From Deltaproteobacteria bacterium (GTDB taxonomy: Bacteria > Desulfobacterota > Syntrophia > Syntrophales > UBA5619), in assembly GCA_026388345.1 (NCBI GenBank), contig JAPLJY010000175.1:1-37476 (forward strand): 37,476 nt of DNA, read 5' to 3'. A model generated the notes under the pieces. It saw nothing but the letters and a program-made list of their open reading frames with translations, made no database searches and was not told the origin of the DNA. Both the position numbers and the translations under genes were made by a program. Below are positions 7,590 through 16,332 of this stretch, in pieces (position 1 is the first letter of the stretch; each line of letters begins with the position of its first letter).

Positions 7590-8651
7590 ATGCGAACAAA
7601 GAAAGCACTCGGATGTCTGGCATTAGGTCTAATAGCGAGTTTTCTGGTATTTACACCCAGCACAGGGTCGGCCAAGGCGGTAACCCTGCGGCTGGCCCAT
7701 TCAGAGGCTGTGACCAACATAAGGCATGATGTCTGCCTCTTCTTCGTCAAGCGGGTGAATGAACTGAGCAAAGGGGATGTCAAGATCGATATCTTCCCGG
7801 CGGGCGCTATGGGTAGTCATCAAGCTTGCCAGCAGCAGGTTGCAACAGGGGTCTTGGACTTCTATATTACCACGGCCGGACTGGTTTCGACTTTTGATTC
7901 GACGCGGATCCAGGAGTTAATCGAGCTGCCCTATCTGTTTGATAATTACTCGCAGGCCTATGCCTTCATGGATACACCTTATGTGGCGAAGTTTTATGAA
8001 CCGCTGAAGGCAAAGGGCATTCATTACCTGGTGACCTGGGACAATGGATTCCGTCATTTGACCAACAACGTCAGGCCCGTTTATACCCCGCAGGATATGA
8101 AAGGGCTCAAGATCCGCGTCGTGCAGTCGGAGATGTCGATCAACATCCTTCAGGCGCTCGGAGCGAGTGCCGTGCCCATGTCTTATGCCGAACTCTATCA
8201 GGCCATGCAGCAGAAGGTGGTGGATGGACAGGAAAATCCTTTCATGAACATCTATGCATCGAAATTCTACGAGGTTCAGAAATACATGTCCCTGACCAAG
8301 CATCAGTACAGCACCCTTCCTATCATCATCTCGGAGATGACCTGGCAGAGGCTCGATGCGAACCAGCAGAATGCCATTCAGAAGGCTGCTGAGGAAGCGG
8401 CCCCCATGTTCCGGAAGTTGGTCGGTGCCAATGAGGACGGTCAACAAAAAGAGATGGAAAAAGCAGGGATGAAGGTCAACGACGTCAAAGACTTGACCCC
8501 CTTCCGTAAAGCCCAGGAGCCGGTCTATGAATGGGCAAAGAAGAAATGGGGCGTGGATAAAGTGACCGAGCTTTTGGCGGAGGTCGAAAAGACAAGGAAA
8601 AAGTATCCTGTAGGGGGGAAGGTCTATTTTGGCCCTGAAGACGCCAAATAG
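7590..8651 (+). CDS. dctP: TRAP transporter substrate-binding protein, DctP family
   Basis: Periplasmic receptor of a tripartite ATP-independent importer, 353 residues. The first 27 or so residues are a signal peptide (basic MRTKK, hydrophobic LGLIASFLVF, then SAKA). The mature protein shows the DctP pattern: VTLRLAHSEA, FFVKRVNELSKGDVKIDIFPAGAMG, DMKGLKIRVVQSEM, AVPMSYAELYQAMQQKVVDGQENP and the Arg-containing ligand region. I chose ATG 7590 because it lies 6 bases after AAGGAGGA; an in-frame TTG at 7584 is too close. TRAP ligands are usually organic acid anions. The neighbouring enzymes hint at a branched hydroxy acid or its amide, but the ligand is not determined. Confidence 0.9.
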   Translation: MRTKKALGCLALGLIASFLVFTPSTGSAKAVTLRLAHSEAVTNIRHDVCLFFVKRVNELSKGDVKIDIFPAGAMGSHQACQQQVATGVLDFYITTAGLVSTFDSTRIQELIELPYLFDNYSQAYAFMDTPYVAKFYEPLKAKGIHYLVTWDNGFRHLTNNVRPVYTPQDMKGLKIRVVQSEMSINILQALGASAVPMSYAELYQAMQQKVVDGQENPFMNIYASKFYEVQKYMSLTKHQYSTLPIIISEMTWQRLDANQQNAIQKAAEEAAPMFRKLVGANEDGQQKEMEKAGMKVNDVKDLTPFRKAQEPVYEWAKKKWGVDKVTELLAEVEKTRKKYPVGGKVYFGPEDAK

Positions 8652-8734
8652 AACAGCCTAAAGACATACTGGGAAGTAGGACGACGGTTGGCAGCAACCA
8701 TACGTCAATGATGGGAAGGGGTAACGGGGATCTT

Positions 8735-8762
8735 GCTCGGGGGGAACTGCATCCCCCTGAGC
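8735..8762 (+). promoter_or_regulatory. hairpin between the TRAP receptor and permease genes
   Basis: 11-bp stem with one G-U pair (arms 8735-8745 and 8752-8762, 6-nt loop) in the 300-base gap. It probably lowers downstream expression so that the receptor is made in excess. No other gene is seen in this gap. Confidence 0.5.
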
Positions 8763-8955
8763 CCCGCTCCTCCATTCATCCCTGTCCACGGGTATTCAGC
8801 AGCAGGTCTTATAAGCTTTATAAAAGGTTCAGATGTTTCATTACCGGGCTAATAACTACGCAGCCGCAGCAATGCCCAAAGTGTTCAGTGGGTCATGCGT
8901 TTGATCGCGACGAAGCAAAGCAAAGCTTATGAATGAAACTGACGGGGGGAGGCAG

Positions 8956-10809
8956 ATGCAGGAAAGTACCGTTAAAGAAGAGCCCAAGAAGGCCGGTATA
9001 TTCACTCGATGGCTCGAATTCGCGGCGGCAATATTATTGATCTGCATTACGCTCGTTGTAACGATGCAGATCGTGTGCCGGTACATTTTGCAGGAATTGC
9101 CGCCGTGGAGCGAAGAGCTTTCCCGTTACCTCTTTATCTGGGCGAATTTTGTGGGCGCAGGTGTTGCGCTCGCGCGGAGCTCTCACGTCAGCATTGACAG
9201 TCTGGTAACCCGGTTGTCGGATTCGGTCCGCCGAAAACTCGAAACTGTCGTTGTCATCCTGGTTACAACCTTCTCGCTATTCTTGTTGTACCAGGGAGTA
9301 GTAACCGCGGTTGCCATGAAGGGCTCTTACTCCATAACCATGCATTTTTCCATGGCATGGGTGTTTGCAGCCCTTCCCGCGGCAGGGCTTATTTTCGTAT
9401 TGTACCAATTGCAGAAGATTTTCAAACGAAAAGACTGGGCTTCGACTTGCGTCTCGGCTATCGGGGTCGTCGTTTTGACCGCCGCCCTGGCCTTAATCGG
9501 GAAATATATGTCCGTACCCCCGGGCCTCCTGATCATCATGATGGTTTGCGTGGTTGTCAGCTTAATGGCGATTAACACGCCCATTTCGGTAGCCATCGGC
9601 TCGGCTTGTCTTGTTTACCTGCTGGCCAGAGGCAATATACAACTTTTAATCGTTCCCATTACGATTATTGGCGGGATGGACTCGTTTGTCCTCCTTGCGG
9701 TTCCCCTGTTTGTCCTTGTGGGCGATTTGATGAATACCGGTGGTATCACGACGCGTCTCGTTACTTTCGCACGTGCGCTTGTCGGACATGTGCGCGGAAG
9801 CCTTGGGATTTCCACAGTTCTGGGGGAATACATTTTTTCGGGGATTTCCGGCGCATCCGTAGCCGATGTCTCCGCGATGGGTTCAATCCTCATCCCCGCA
9901 ATGAAGCGCGGGGGGTATCGTCCGGAACAGGCGGTGTCGATCGTTGCTTCCGCATCTGCCATGGGGATGCTTGTTCCCCCATGCATTCCCATGGTTGTGT
10001 TGGCAAATCTGACCAACCTCTCCGTGGCGGCTTTGTTCATAGCCGGATTCTTGCCGGCTGCCTGCATGGCATTGCCGTTGATCGTCCTCATCTATATCCA
10101 GGCTGTGCGGGAAAATATTCCCCGTGAGCGGCGGCAGTCCGCAAGGGAAGTACTGGTGGCCTTTCGCCGGGCACTCCTGCCGCTCTTGACGCCCGTCATC
10201 ATCCTGGGCGGCATCCTTGGAGGGATCGTGACACCGACCGAGGCCGGCATGATAGGCGTTATTTACGCCCTGATCCTCGGTGTATTTGTCTATAAGGAGA
10301 TTCATCTGCGAGATCTGATTCCTATCTTTGTGAATACGGCCTCATTGACCGGCATGATCCTTCTCTTGGTGGGAACGGCATCGCTCCTCTCTTGGATTTT
10401 TGCGGCGGAAAGCGTTCCCGGTTTGCTTGCGAACCTGATCACGAAATTATCGAGCAGTTCAGCGCCTTTTCTGTTGATAACGATCGCCGTGTTCGTAGTG
10501 TTTGGCGCATTTCTCGAAGGACTCCCGGCCTTGATCATTTTTACGCCGATCCTTTTCCCGATTATGGGCCATTTCGCTGATATTACCCCGTTGCACTACG
10601 GGATTGTCATGATCACTGCCTTGGGAATCGGATTATTTCTACCTCCCATGGGGATCGGTTTTCTGATTGCCTGTTCGCTGGGTCAAGTCAATGTGGAAAA
10701 GGCCACACGTGCTTATACACCTTACTTCGTGGTGTTGCTGATTGGGGCATTGTTCGTAGCATTTTTCCCCTGGTTTACGCTCGTGCTTCCACGCCTCTTC
10801 AAGCTCTAG
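8956..10809 (+). CDS. TRAP transporter fused permease, DctQ-DctM
   Basis: Inner-membrane permease combining the small DctQ and large DctM subunits in one chain of about 617 residues. The DctQ part (about residues 1-160) shows RYILQELPPWSEELSRYLFIW, the usual signature of that subunit. From about residue 180 the DctM part has many helices, with GISGASVADVSAMGSILIPAM, a PPCIPMV region and PPMGIGFLIACSLG near the end. The start is uncertain. ATG 8956 follows GGGGAGG and is preferred, but an in-frame ATG at 8929 would add nine residues. It partners with the receptor at 7590. Confidence 0.9.
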   Translation: MQESTVKEEPKKAGIFTRWLEFAAAILLICITLVVTMQIVCRYILQELPPWSEELSRYLFIWANFVGAGVALARSSHVSIDSLVTRLSDSVRRKLETVVVILVTTFSLFLLYQGVVTAVAMKGSYSITMHFSMAWVFAALPAAGLIFVLYQLQKIFKRKDWASTCVSAIGVVVLTAALALIGKYMSVPPGLLIIMMVCVVVSLMAINTPISVAIGSACLVYLLARGNIQLLIVPITIIGGMDSFVLLAVPLFVLVGDLMNTGGITTRLVTFARALVGHVRGSLGISTVLGEYIFSGISGASVADVSAMGSILIPAMKRGGYRPEQAVSIVASASAMGMLVPPCIPMVVLANLTNLSVAALFIAGFLPAACMALPLIVLIYIQAVRENIPRERRQSAREVLVAFRRALLPLLTPVIILGGILGGIVTPTEAGMIGVIYALILGVFVYKEIHLRDLIPIFVNTASLTGMILLLVGTASLLSWIFAAESVPGLLANLITKLSSSSAPFLLITIAVFVVFGAFLEGLPALIIFTPILFPIMGHFADITPLHYGIVMITALGIGLFLPPMGIGFLIACSLGQVNVEKATRAYTPYFVVLLIGALFVAFFPWFTLVLPRLFKL

Positions 10810-10835
10810 GAGAGCTGATATTGCCTTAGAGGAGA

Positions 10836-11606
10836 ATGAAAATATTTGCTATGATCAAAACCGGGCAAAAAGACAATGAAGGCAAGGACAGAATATCCGG
10901 TCTGCGGATAGAATCCGAACTGGTCCGTCCGCCCAAGTCCTTTTCCGATCAGATCTACGAACTGCTGAAGAAGAAGATTCTGAATAGTGAAATCCTGCCT
11001 GGAGAAAGGCTGATGCAGGAGGAAGTTGCCAAGGCCTTCAATGCTAGTCGCACTCCGATTCGGCATGCTTTCCACCTCTTGGAAAAGGACGGTCTGGTTG
11101 AAAGATTGCCCCAAAACGGCGTCCGAATTACCCGGCTCGATCTTGAAACCATAAGAGAATTGTTTGCCATTCGCGGTGTTCTTGAAGCCTATGGAGTGGA
11201 ATTGGCCTGTGAGCGAATTAAACAGAAAGACATCGAGACTCTCAGGTCCATCCGGGATCGGGCCAGCCAGATGCTTGAATCTTCGACCATTCCCAGAGAA
11301 ACCAAGCTGAATCAAATATTCGAGCTCAATTCCCTTTTCCATGAAACCATTTACCAATCAACCAACAGCAGATACCTGATGGATCTGATCAGCAACCTGA
11401 GGAATACGGTTCTCAGGCTCAGAGCGTTGGGAGTTCGCAAGGATGGTTCCTGGAGACAGGCTTGGGATGAGCATTCCCGGCTGATCGATTGCCTTGATCG
11501 CAAAGATAAAAAGGCTGCGGGAAAGCTGATGCGGCGCCATATCGCCAATGCCATGTCCAATGTCTTGAGTCAAAGGAATTTGGAGGCGAAGACGGATCTT
11601 CTTTAA
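10836..11606 (+). CDS. GntR-family transcriptional regulator, FCD domain
   Basis: 256 residues. The winged-helix domain is at about 35-105 (QIYELLKKKILNSEILPGERL...EEVAKAFNASRTPIRHAFHLLEKDGLVERLPQNGVRI). It is followed by an all-helical FCD ligand domain with the metal-site histidines in NSLFHETIY, DEHSRLIDCL and RRHIAN. FCD regulators respond to small organic acids and usually control the transport and catabolic genes beside them. It sits between the TRAP permease and the PanB-like gene, so it is the likely regulator of this operon. The ATG at 10836 is only one base after GGAG; ATG 10851, five codons later, is the alternative start. Confidence 0.88.
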   Translation: MKIFAMIKTGQKDNEGKDRISGLRIESELVRPPKSFSDQIYELLKKKILNSEILPGERLMQEEVAKAFNASRTPIRHAFHLLEKDGLVERLPQNGVRITRLDLETIRELFAIRGVLEAYGVELACERIKQKDIETLRSIRDRASQMLESSTIPRETKLNQIFELNSLFHETIYQSTNSRYLMDLISNLRNTVLRLRALGVRKDGSWRQAWDEHSRLIDCLDRKDKKAAGKLMRRHIANAMSNVLSQRNLEAKTDLL

Positions 11607-11650
11607 CTGGAATAACCGGTGAGTATATTTTGTAATATCTAACGTGATTT

Positions 11651-11730
11651 AGATCTTGTCCGTAAATAAAATAATGTTACCTGATTATAAACTGTTAACG
11701 CATGAAAAACGTTATTTACGGATAGGTTCT
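11651..11730. repeat. inverted repeat before panB, possible miniature element or regulatory hairpin
   Basis: Perfect 11-bp arms TCCGTAAATAA (11659-11669) and its complement (11712-11722), enclosing 42 bases. The similarity extends imperfectly outward to 11651 and 11730 (AGATCTTG versus AGAACCTA reading inward). The AT-rich content and end-to-end symmetry resemble a tiny transposable-element relic; a binding site or hairpin is the alternative. Confidence 0.4.
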
Positions 11731-11758
11731 TAGTGCCTACAGGAGGAGGATTGCAGTG

Positions 11759-12610
11759 ATGCGAAAAAAATTGATGATACATGATTTTTACCGGATGAAG
11801 CAGGAAGCTCGGAAGATTACCTGGCTCACTTCCTACGACTTTCCCATGGCGCAGTTCGCTGAGGCTGCCGGTTTGGACATGATCTTGGTCGGAGATTCCC
11901 TCGGGATGTGTGTTTATGGATACCCGGGCACAGTGCCGGTGACCATGGACCAGTGCATCGTGCACTGCGACGCCGTGCGCCGCGGCGCACCCAATACGTT
12001 TGTCATCGGCGACATGCCGTTTCTCTCCTACCAGGTAAGCGATGAGAAGGCCGTGGAAAATGCCGGCAGGTTTCTAAAAGAAGCCAATGTAGATGCCATC
12101 AAACTCGAGGGCGGCGTGCGCGCAGCCCGCCGCATTAAAGCCATCGTAGAGGCCGGGATATTGGTGTGCGGCCACATCGGACTCACCCCCCAGAGTTCCG
12201 GGGTGCTTGGCGGACACAAGGCTCAAGGCCGTACCGCCGATGCGGCCAAACTGGTTGTTGAGGATGCCTTGGCCGTGCAAAAAGCCGGCGCCCAGATGAT
12301 TCTGGTAGAGGCGGTACCGCCCGAGGTGACTCATTACATTCACCAAATACTCTCTATCCCGGTGCTATCTATCGGCGCCGGCTTACACTGTGACGGCCAG
12401 CTTTTGATCGTCAGCGATCTGATCGGACAATTCCAGGCGTTCACTCCCAAGTTTGTGAAGAAATATTGCAATGTGGCTGAGATCATCATCAAGGCCATGT
12501 CGGAGTATTGCGAGGACGTGCGCACAGGAAAGTTTCCCGGCGATGAGCACTGTTACCGAATGATTGAGGGCGAGGAACCGAAGTTTCTGAAGCTTATGCA
12601 GGATCGCTGA
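11759..12610 (+). CDS. panB: 3-methyl-2-oxobutanoate hydroxymethyltransferase homologue (PanB)
   Basis: TIM-barrel enzyme of the ketopantoate hydroxymethyltransferase family: 2-oxoisovalerate plus methylene-tetrahydrofolate gives ketopantoate, reversibly. It has 283 residues. The metal and catalytic residues I expect are present: D46 in VGDSLGM, D85 in IGDMPFLSY, K115 in IKLEGG and general base E184. The LTPQSSGVLGGHKAQGR loop and SIGAG-x2-CDGQ are also conserved. ATG 11759 lies 8 bases after AGGAGGAGGA; GTG 11756 is less likely. No panC or panD is nearby. The neighbours are an importer, a GntR regulator, a dehydrogenase and an amidohydrolase, so a catabolic (retro-aldol) role is possible instead of pantothenate synthesis. 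Confidence 0.9.
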   Translation: MRKKLMIHDFYRMKQEARKITWLTSYDFPMAQFAEAAGLDMILVGDSLGMCVYGYPGTVPVTMDQCIVHCDAVRRGAPNTFVIGDMPFLSYQVSDEKAVENAGRFLKEANVDAIKLEGGVRAARRIKAIVEAGILVCGHIGLTPQSSGVLGGHKAQGRTADAAKLVVEDALAVQKAGAQMILVEAVPPEVTHYIHQILSIPVLSIGAGLHCDGQLLIVSDLIGQFQAFTPKFVKKYCNVAEIIIKAMSEYCEDVRTGKFPGDEHCYRMIEGEEPKFLKLMQDR

Positions 12611-12622
12611 GAGGAGGTAAGC

Positions 12623-13504
12623 ATGTCTGAAACGATAGGAATCATTGGTCTTGGCCGGATGGGGAGGGCGGCAGCGATAAAATATATCGCTGAGGGGTAC
12701 AATGTTGTGGGCTATGCTCGCAGGCCTGAGGTGATAAGGGAATTTACCGCCGTCGGCGGGATTGCGGTGAAAAACAGCAGGGAAGTCGCAGAAAAGTCAG
12801 ATAAAGTCATTGTTTACGTATTGAACGATCAGCAGGTGATCGACGTTGTCACAGGTCCCGACGGCATCCTTCAGGGATGTCACGACGGAACGAGGATCAT
12901 CTGCATGTCCACCATCGACAAGGACAATCTCGAATGGCTGGCCGCCAAATGCGCCGAAAAGAAGGTGGGTTTCGTAGATTGCCCCGTGACCGGGGGCCCG
13001 GCGAGGGTGAAAGCGGGAACGTTGACGCTGATTGTGGCGGGAGCCAAAGGGCTTATCGAGGAATGCCGGTCTCTTCTGGAGGTGCAGGGGCAGATCACGT
13101 ATGTCGGTGAAAAACCCGGCCTGGGGCAAGCGGTCAAGCATTGCAACCAGCTTCTCGTGGCCACCACCCTTGCCTCCACGATCGAGATCATCACCTTGGC
13201 CAGAAAAGGAGGACTGGACCCGCGGCAGGTCTGTCAGGTCATCGGAAGCGGCATATGCGGGAGCAATTGGTTCCGGCTCATCACGGCCAGCATTCTGGAC
13301 AACGCCCCCGCGCCCGGAGGACTGGGGCAGATGTGCAAAGACATCGGCCTGGTGATCAATGATGGCAGAAGGCTTCGAACCCCTTTGCTGGTCGCCTCTG
13401 CAGCCCAGCAATACTACCTGGCGGCCCTCTCCCTGGGTCTGGAAAACGCCGAAGTCCACGAACTGATCCAGGTGATTGAAAAAATGACGAATCCAGCCGA
13501 TTAA
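12623..13504 (+). CDS. beta-hydroxyacid dehydrogenase, 3-hydroxyisobutyrate dehydrogenase family
   Basis: NAD(P)-dependent oxidoreductase of 293 residues. An N-terminal Rossmann fold starts with GIIGLGRMGRA (6-16). The substrate motif DCPVTGGPARVKAGTLT is at 119-135, and the catalytic lysine is K172 in GQAVKHCNQLL. The C-terminal helical domain has the KD pair (MCKDIGLV). Members oxidise 3-hydroxyisobutyrate, tartronate semialdehyde, 4-hydroxybutyrate and similar beta-hydroxy acids; the specificity here cannot be read. It lies 12 bases after panB behind GAGGAGG, so the two are co-transcribed and probably act on consecutive intermediates. Confidence 0.88.
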   Translation: MSETIGIIGLGRMGRAAAIKYIAEGYNVVGYARRPEVIREFTAVGGIAVKNSREVAEKSDKVIVYVLNDQQVIDVVTGPDGILQGCHDGTRIICMSTIDKDNLEWLAAKCAEKKVGFVDCPVTGGPARVKAGTLTLIVAGAKGLIEECRSLLEVQGQITYVGEKPGLGQAVKHCNQLLVATTLASTIEIITLARKGGLDPRQVCQVIGSGICGSNWFRLITASILDNAPAPGGLGQMCKDIGLVINDGRRLRTPLLVASAAQQYYLAALSLGLENAEVHELIQVIEKMTNPAD

Positions 13505-13516
13505 GGAGCTGCGATC

Positions 13517-13534
13517 CCGGGGCTGAAACCCCGG
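13517..13534 (+). promoter_or_regulatory. short intercistronic hairpin
   Basis: CCGGGG-CTGAAA-CCCCGG in the 83-base gap between the dehydrogenase and amidohydrolase genes. There is no T tract. It may tune relative expression. Confidence 0.35.
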
Positions 13535-13587
13535 ATTCGAACCGCGGCAGTGGAAAGACGATTAGACATGCACCGGGAGGGGAAAAC

Positions 13588-14754
13588 ATGGGGAAGACTC
13601 TGATCAAGGGAAGGCTGCTGATCGATGGAAAAGGGAAGGCTCCGATTGATAAGGGCGCAATCCTGATCGAAGGCCCCCGCATTGTCAGGGTTGGAAAGGC
13701 CGAAGAGTTTCAGGAATACAAGAATGTTCAGGTGTTGGACTGCGGAGACCAAACCCTTCTTCCCGGATTGATCGATTGTCACAATCACCTTTCCCTTGAC
13801 CCAAGGCTGGATAATTACCTGCATCGCATGACCGACCCTGTTCCCGCCTTGACCCTGCGCGCCTGTGAAACCCTGAAGATCGATCTTCAATCCGGCGTTA
13901 CCACGTCCCGATGCATGGGGGATAAAGGCTTTCTGGATGTGGAATGCAAAAAGGCGGTCGAGGAGGGGCACATTGAAGGTCCCCGCCTTCTCATCGCCAC
14001 GCGGGGTATCCGCGCCTTCCACGGGCACGGTTTCGTGGGATATCCCTTTGGCGGCACCGATCAGATTCTGGCGGCAGTGAGGGAAAACATCTCCGCCGGG
14101 GCAGACCTGATCAAGATTTACATCACCGGAACCCTGCGCGGCCCGAAGGGGATCCCCAGCTACTTCTCCAAGGAGGAGCTCCGGACCGCGGTCGACGAAG
14201 CCCATCGGGTCGGCATACCCGTGGCCACCCACTGTATTGGCGGCCCAGGTCTGGAGTGGGCGATAGAAACCGGCATCGATGTCATCGAGCACGGCTACTT
14301 CCTGACGGACCGGGAGATCGACCTTGTCGCCAAGGCGGGCAGATGGCTGGTGATGACCCCCAGCATCTTCTTCACGGATGCCCGGATTCGGACTCTCCCG
14401 CCCAATCTCATCGCGGGACATTTACAACAGCGAGATGAGGTCGCTCAACGGATGGCGGCTGCCGTCAAGGCGGGCATCCAATTCGCCGTGGGCACCGATG
14501 CGATGCATGGCTGTCTGGCCCAGGAGATCCAATATCTGGTGGATTTCGGTGCTACACCCGGCCAGGCGTTGATGGCCGCCACTTGCCATGCAGCCAAAGT
14601 CTGCGGACTGGAGGGGAGCATCGGCACCCTTGAGGAGGGCAAGTTCGGTGACGTTATCGGAGTCAACGGGAACCCCCTCGATGATGTCGGGGCACTCAGG
14701 AATGTCGAGACGGTTGTTTCAAGAGGAGAGATCAAACGTCAAACGCGCCAATAA
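13588..14754 (+). CDS. metal-dependent amidohydrolase
   Basis: 388-residue hydrolase of the amidohydrolase superfamily, imidazolonepropionase/prolidase-like subgroup. Metal-site residues are in order: H65 and H67 (DCHNH), K176 (LIKIY, probably the carboxylated bridging lysine), H215 (ATHCIG), H235 (IEHGYF) and D304 (GTDAMH). The small N- and C-terminal beta domain is also present (KTLIKGRLLIDG at the start, GTLEEGKFGDVIGVNGNPL near the end). The substrate is unknown. Given a PanB homologue and a beta-hydroxyacid dehydrogenase upstream, an amide or lactone that releases a hydroxy acid is a reasonable guess. The ribosome site GGGAGGGG precedes ATG 13588. Confidence 0.87.
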   Translation: MGKTLIKGRLLIDGKGKAPIDKGAILIEGPRIVRVGKAEEFQEYKNVQVLDCGDQTLLPGLIDCHNHLSLDPRLDNYLHRMTDPVPALTLRACETLKIDLQSGVTTSRCMGDKGFLDVECKKAVEEGHIEGPRLLIATRGIRAFHGHGFVGYPFGGTDQILAAVRENISAGADLIKIYITGTLRGPKGIPSYFSKEELRTAVDEAHRVGIPVATHCIGGPGLEWAIETGIDVIEHGYFLTDREIDLVAKAGRWLVMTPSIFFTDARIRTLPPNLIAGHLQQRDEVAQRMAAAVKAGIQFAVGTDAMHGCLAQEIQYLVDFGATPGQALMAATCHAAKVCGLEGSIGTLEEGKFGDVIGVNGNPLDDVGALRNVETVVSRGEIKRQTRQ

Positions 14755-14846
14755 GCCAAAGGACCGTGGGATATCATGGACCCGGTCGGGTTTGCCAGCT
14801 GGTTGAACGGATATGTGTGCATGATCTATTCAATTAAGGGTTATCC

Positions 14847-15392
14847 ATGAATATTCTGGCTGTCGATATCGGAACCACCGGCACGAAGATGGGTATTTTT
14901 CGGAATGATCAGGGAACGCCCCAGCTGGTGCATCAATTTTCCCAAACCTATGACATCAATGTATACAACGGAGGGCTTTTCGGGGATATCGAACCGGAAA
15001 AATGGCAGCAGACATTCATGACCGGATGCCGGTCGTTCGGGGATCTTAACGCTGAAGTGGAGGTCATTGCCTTGTCGGGAACCACACCCGGCCTGACCGC
15101 CATGGATGGAGACGGTCGCGCCCTCTCCCCGGCCATCCTCATGCTCGATCGGCGTTCGCAGCGGCAGGCGCAACGGATTATCGATACCATCGGCTTGGAC
15201 AGCGGAGATTTTGAAGCGTCTGCAACGGGATGTTGTAACCATTCTTCTGGTGGAGCAGAACTATCAATATGTCTGAACGAAAACTTGCGGGCTTACGTGT
15301 TGGAAAAGGGACAGGTTAAGGTGAGTGGGACTCCGGCTGAGTTGTAAGCGTGCCAGGCGGAAGTAGAGCGGTATCTGGGGACCAAGCTGTAA
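14847..15392 (+). pseudogene. truncated FGGY kinase fused to a decayed livF tail
   Basis: The first 117 or so residues (to about 15198) are the N terminus of an FGGY carbohydrate kinase (MNILAVDIGTTGTKMG, SGTTPGLTAMD, AILMLDRRS), closely matching the intact kinase at 18602. At about 15200 the homology stops abruptly. From about 15205 the DNA encodes the end of a LivF-type branched-chain amino acid ABC ATPase, but in shifting frames: LKRLQRDVVTILLVEQNYQ in one frame, then RAYVLEKGQVKVSGTPAEL, then a stop, then AEVERYLGTKL to 15392. This is a recombination scar joining two broken genes, and neither part should be functional. Confidence 0.75.
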
Positions 15393-15513
15393 GCAACTGA
15401 AATTGTGCGGTCATGTATTCGCCCAGCCTGGAGAGAACAATCGAGCCCGAAGACGTGCTGACCTTTTGGTAGGCTTGAAGATTGGGTAATGGTAGTCAGA
15501 TAGGAGATCATAT

Positions 15514-16284
15514 ATGGATACTGCTCAACTAAAACTTCGTTTAAAAAATGGTGAATGTCTTTATGGTCCATTTGTGAGGACGGTAGATCCTGTAGTTACA
15601 GAGATAATGGGATATGCCGGTTTCGATTTTGTTATTCTTGATACCGAACACGGACCAATGAATGTTCACCAAGCTGAAAATCTAGTGCGTGCTGCAAAGC
15701 TCTCCGGGGCAGCTCCCGTTATACGCATACGCGAGAACTCCGACACGATGATTACACGCGCGTTGGACACAGGGGCATCCGGTGTGCAGATCCCCCAGGT
15801 CAATACAGTAGAATCGGCAAAATATGCCGTGGAATCGACAAAGTTCTTTCCAAAGGGAAATCGTGGCGTGTGTAAATTTACACGTAATGCAGAATACTCA
15901 CACATCCCCAGGAAGGAATATTTCCAGAAATCCAATGATAGTACGCTGGTTGTTATTCAGATTGAAGGAATGGAGGGTGTTCGGAATATTGATCGTATTT
16001 TGGAAGTGCCCGATATTGATGTTTTATTCCTTGGTCCGTATGATTTATCGCAGTCACTGGGTCTTACAGGCCAGGTAACACATCCGAAGGTTCTATCGGT
16101 TATTGAGGAGATTACAAAGAAAGCCAGAGATAAAAACGTCACAGTTGGAAGCTTTGCAGACAAAAAAGAAACCATTCTAATGCATAAAAACATGGGTGTT
16201 CAGTATCTAAGCTATCTCATCGATACTGGTCTTATCTACGAAGCTGCAAAAAATGAGGTGGAATCTCTTCGTAATAGTCTATAA
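15514..16284 (+). CDS. HpcH/HpaI-family aldolase
   Basis: 256-residue class II pyruvate-type aldolase or lyase. The family motifs are FVILDTEHGPMN (about 34-45), a GVQIPQV strand, VVIQIEGMEGV and LFLGPYDLSQSLG. Such enzymes cleave 4-hydroxy-2-oxo acids to pyruvate (or oxaloacetate-type donors) and an aldehyde. The next two genes convert a related product to acetyl-CoA and pyruvate, so all three may serve one pathway. Codon and base use is distinctly AT-rich compared with the genes before 14760 and after 18600, suggesting acquisition from a lower-GC donor. Confidence 0.87.
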   Translation: MDTAQLKLRLKNGECLYGPFVRTVDPVVTEIMGYAGFDFVILDTEHGPMNVHQAENLVRAAKLSGAAPVIRIRENSDTMITRALDTGASGVQIPQVNTVESAKYAVESTKFFPKGNRGVCKFTRNAEYSHIPRKEYFQKSNDSTLVVIQIEGMEGVRNIDRILEVPDIDVLFLGPYDLSQSLGLTGQVTHPKVLSVIEEITKKARDKNVTVGSFADKKETILMHKNMGVQYLSYLIDTGLIYEAAKNEVESLRNSL

Positions 16285-16332
16285 TCAGAAGGTTTTTCTG
16301 AGACAATAAACTTAGGTTAAAGGAGTAATAAA

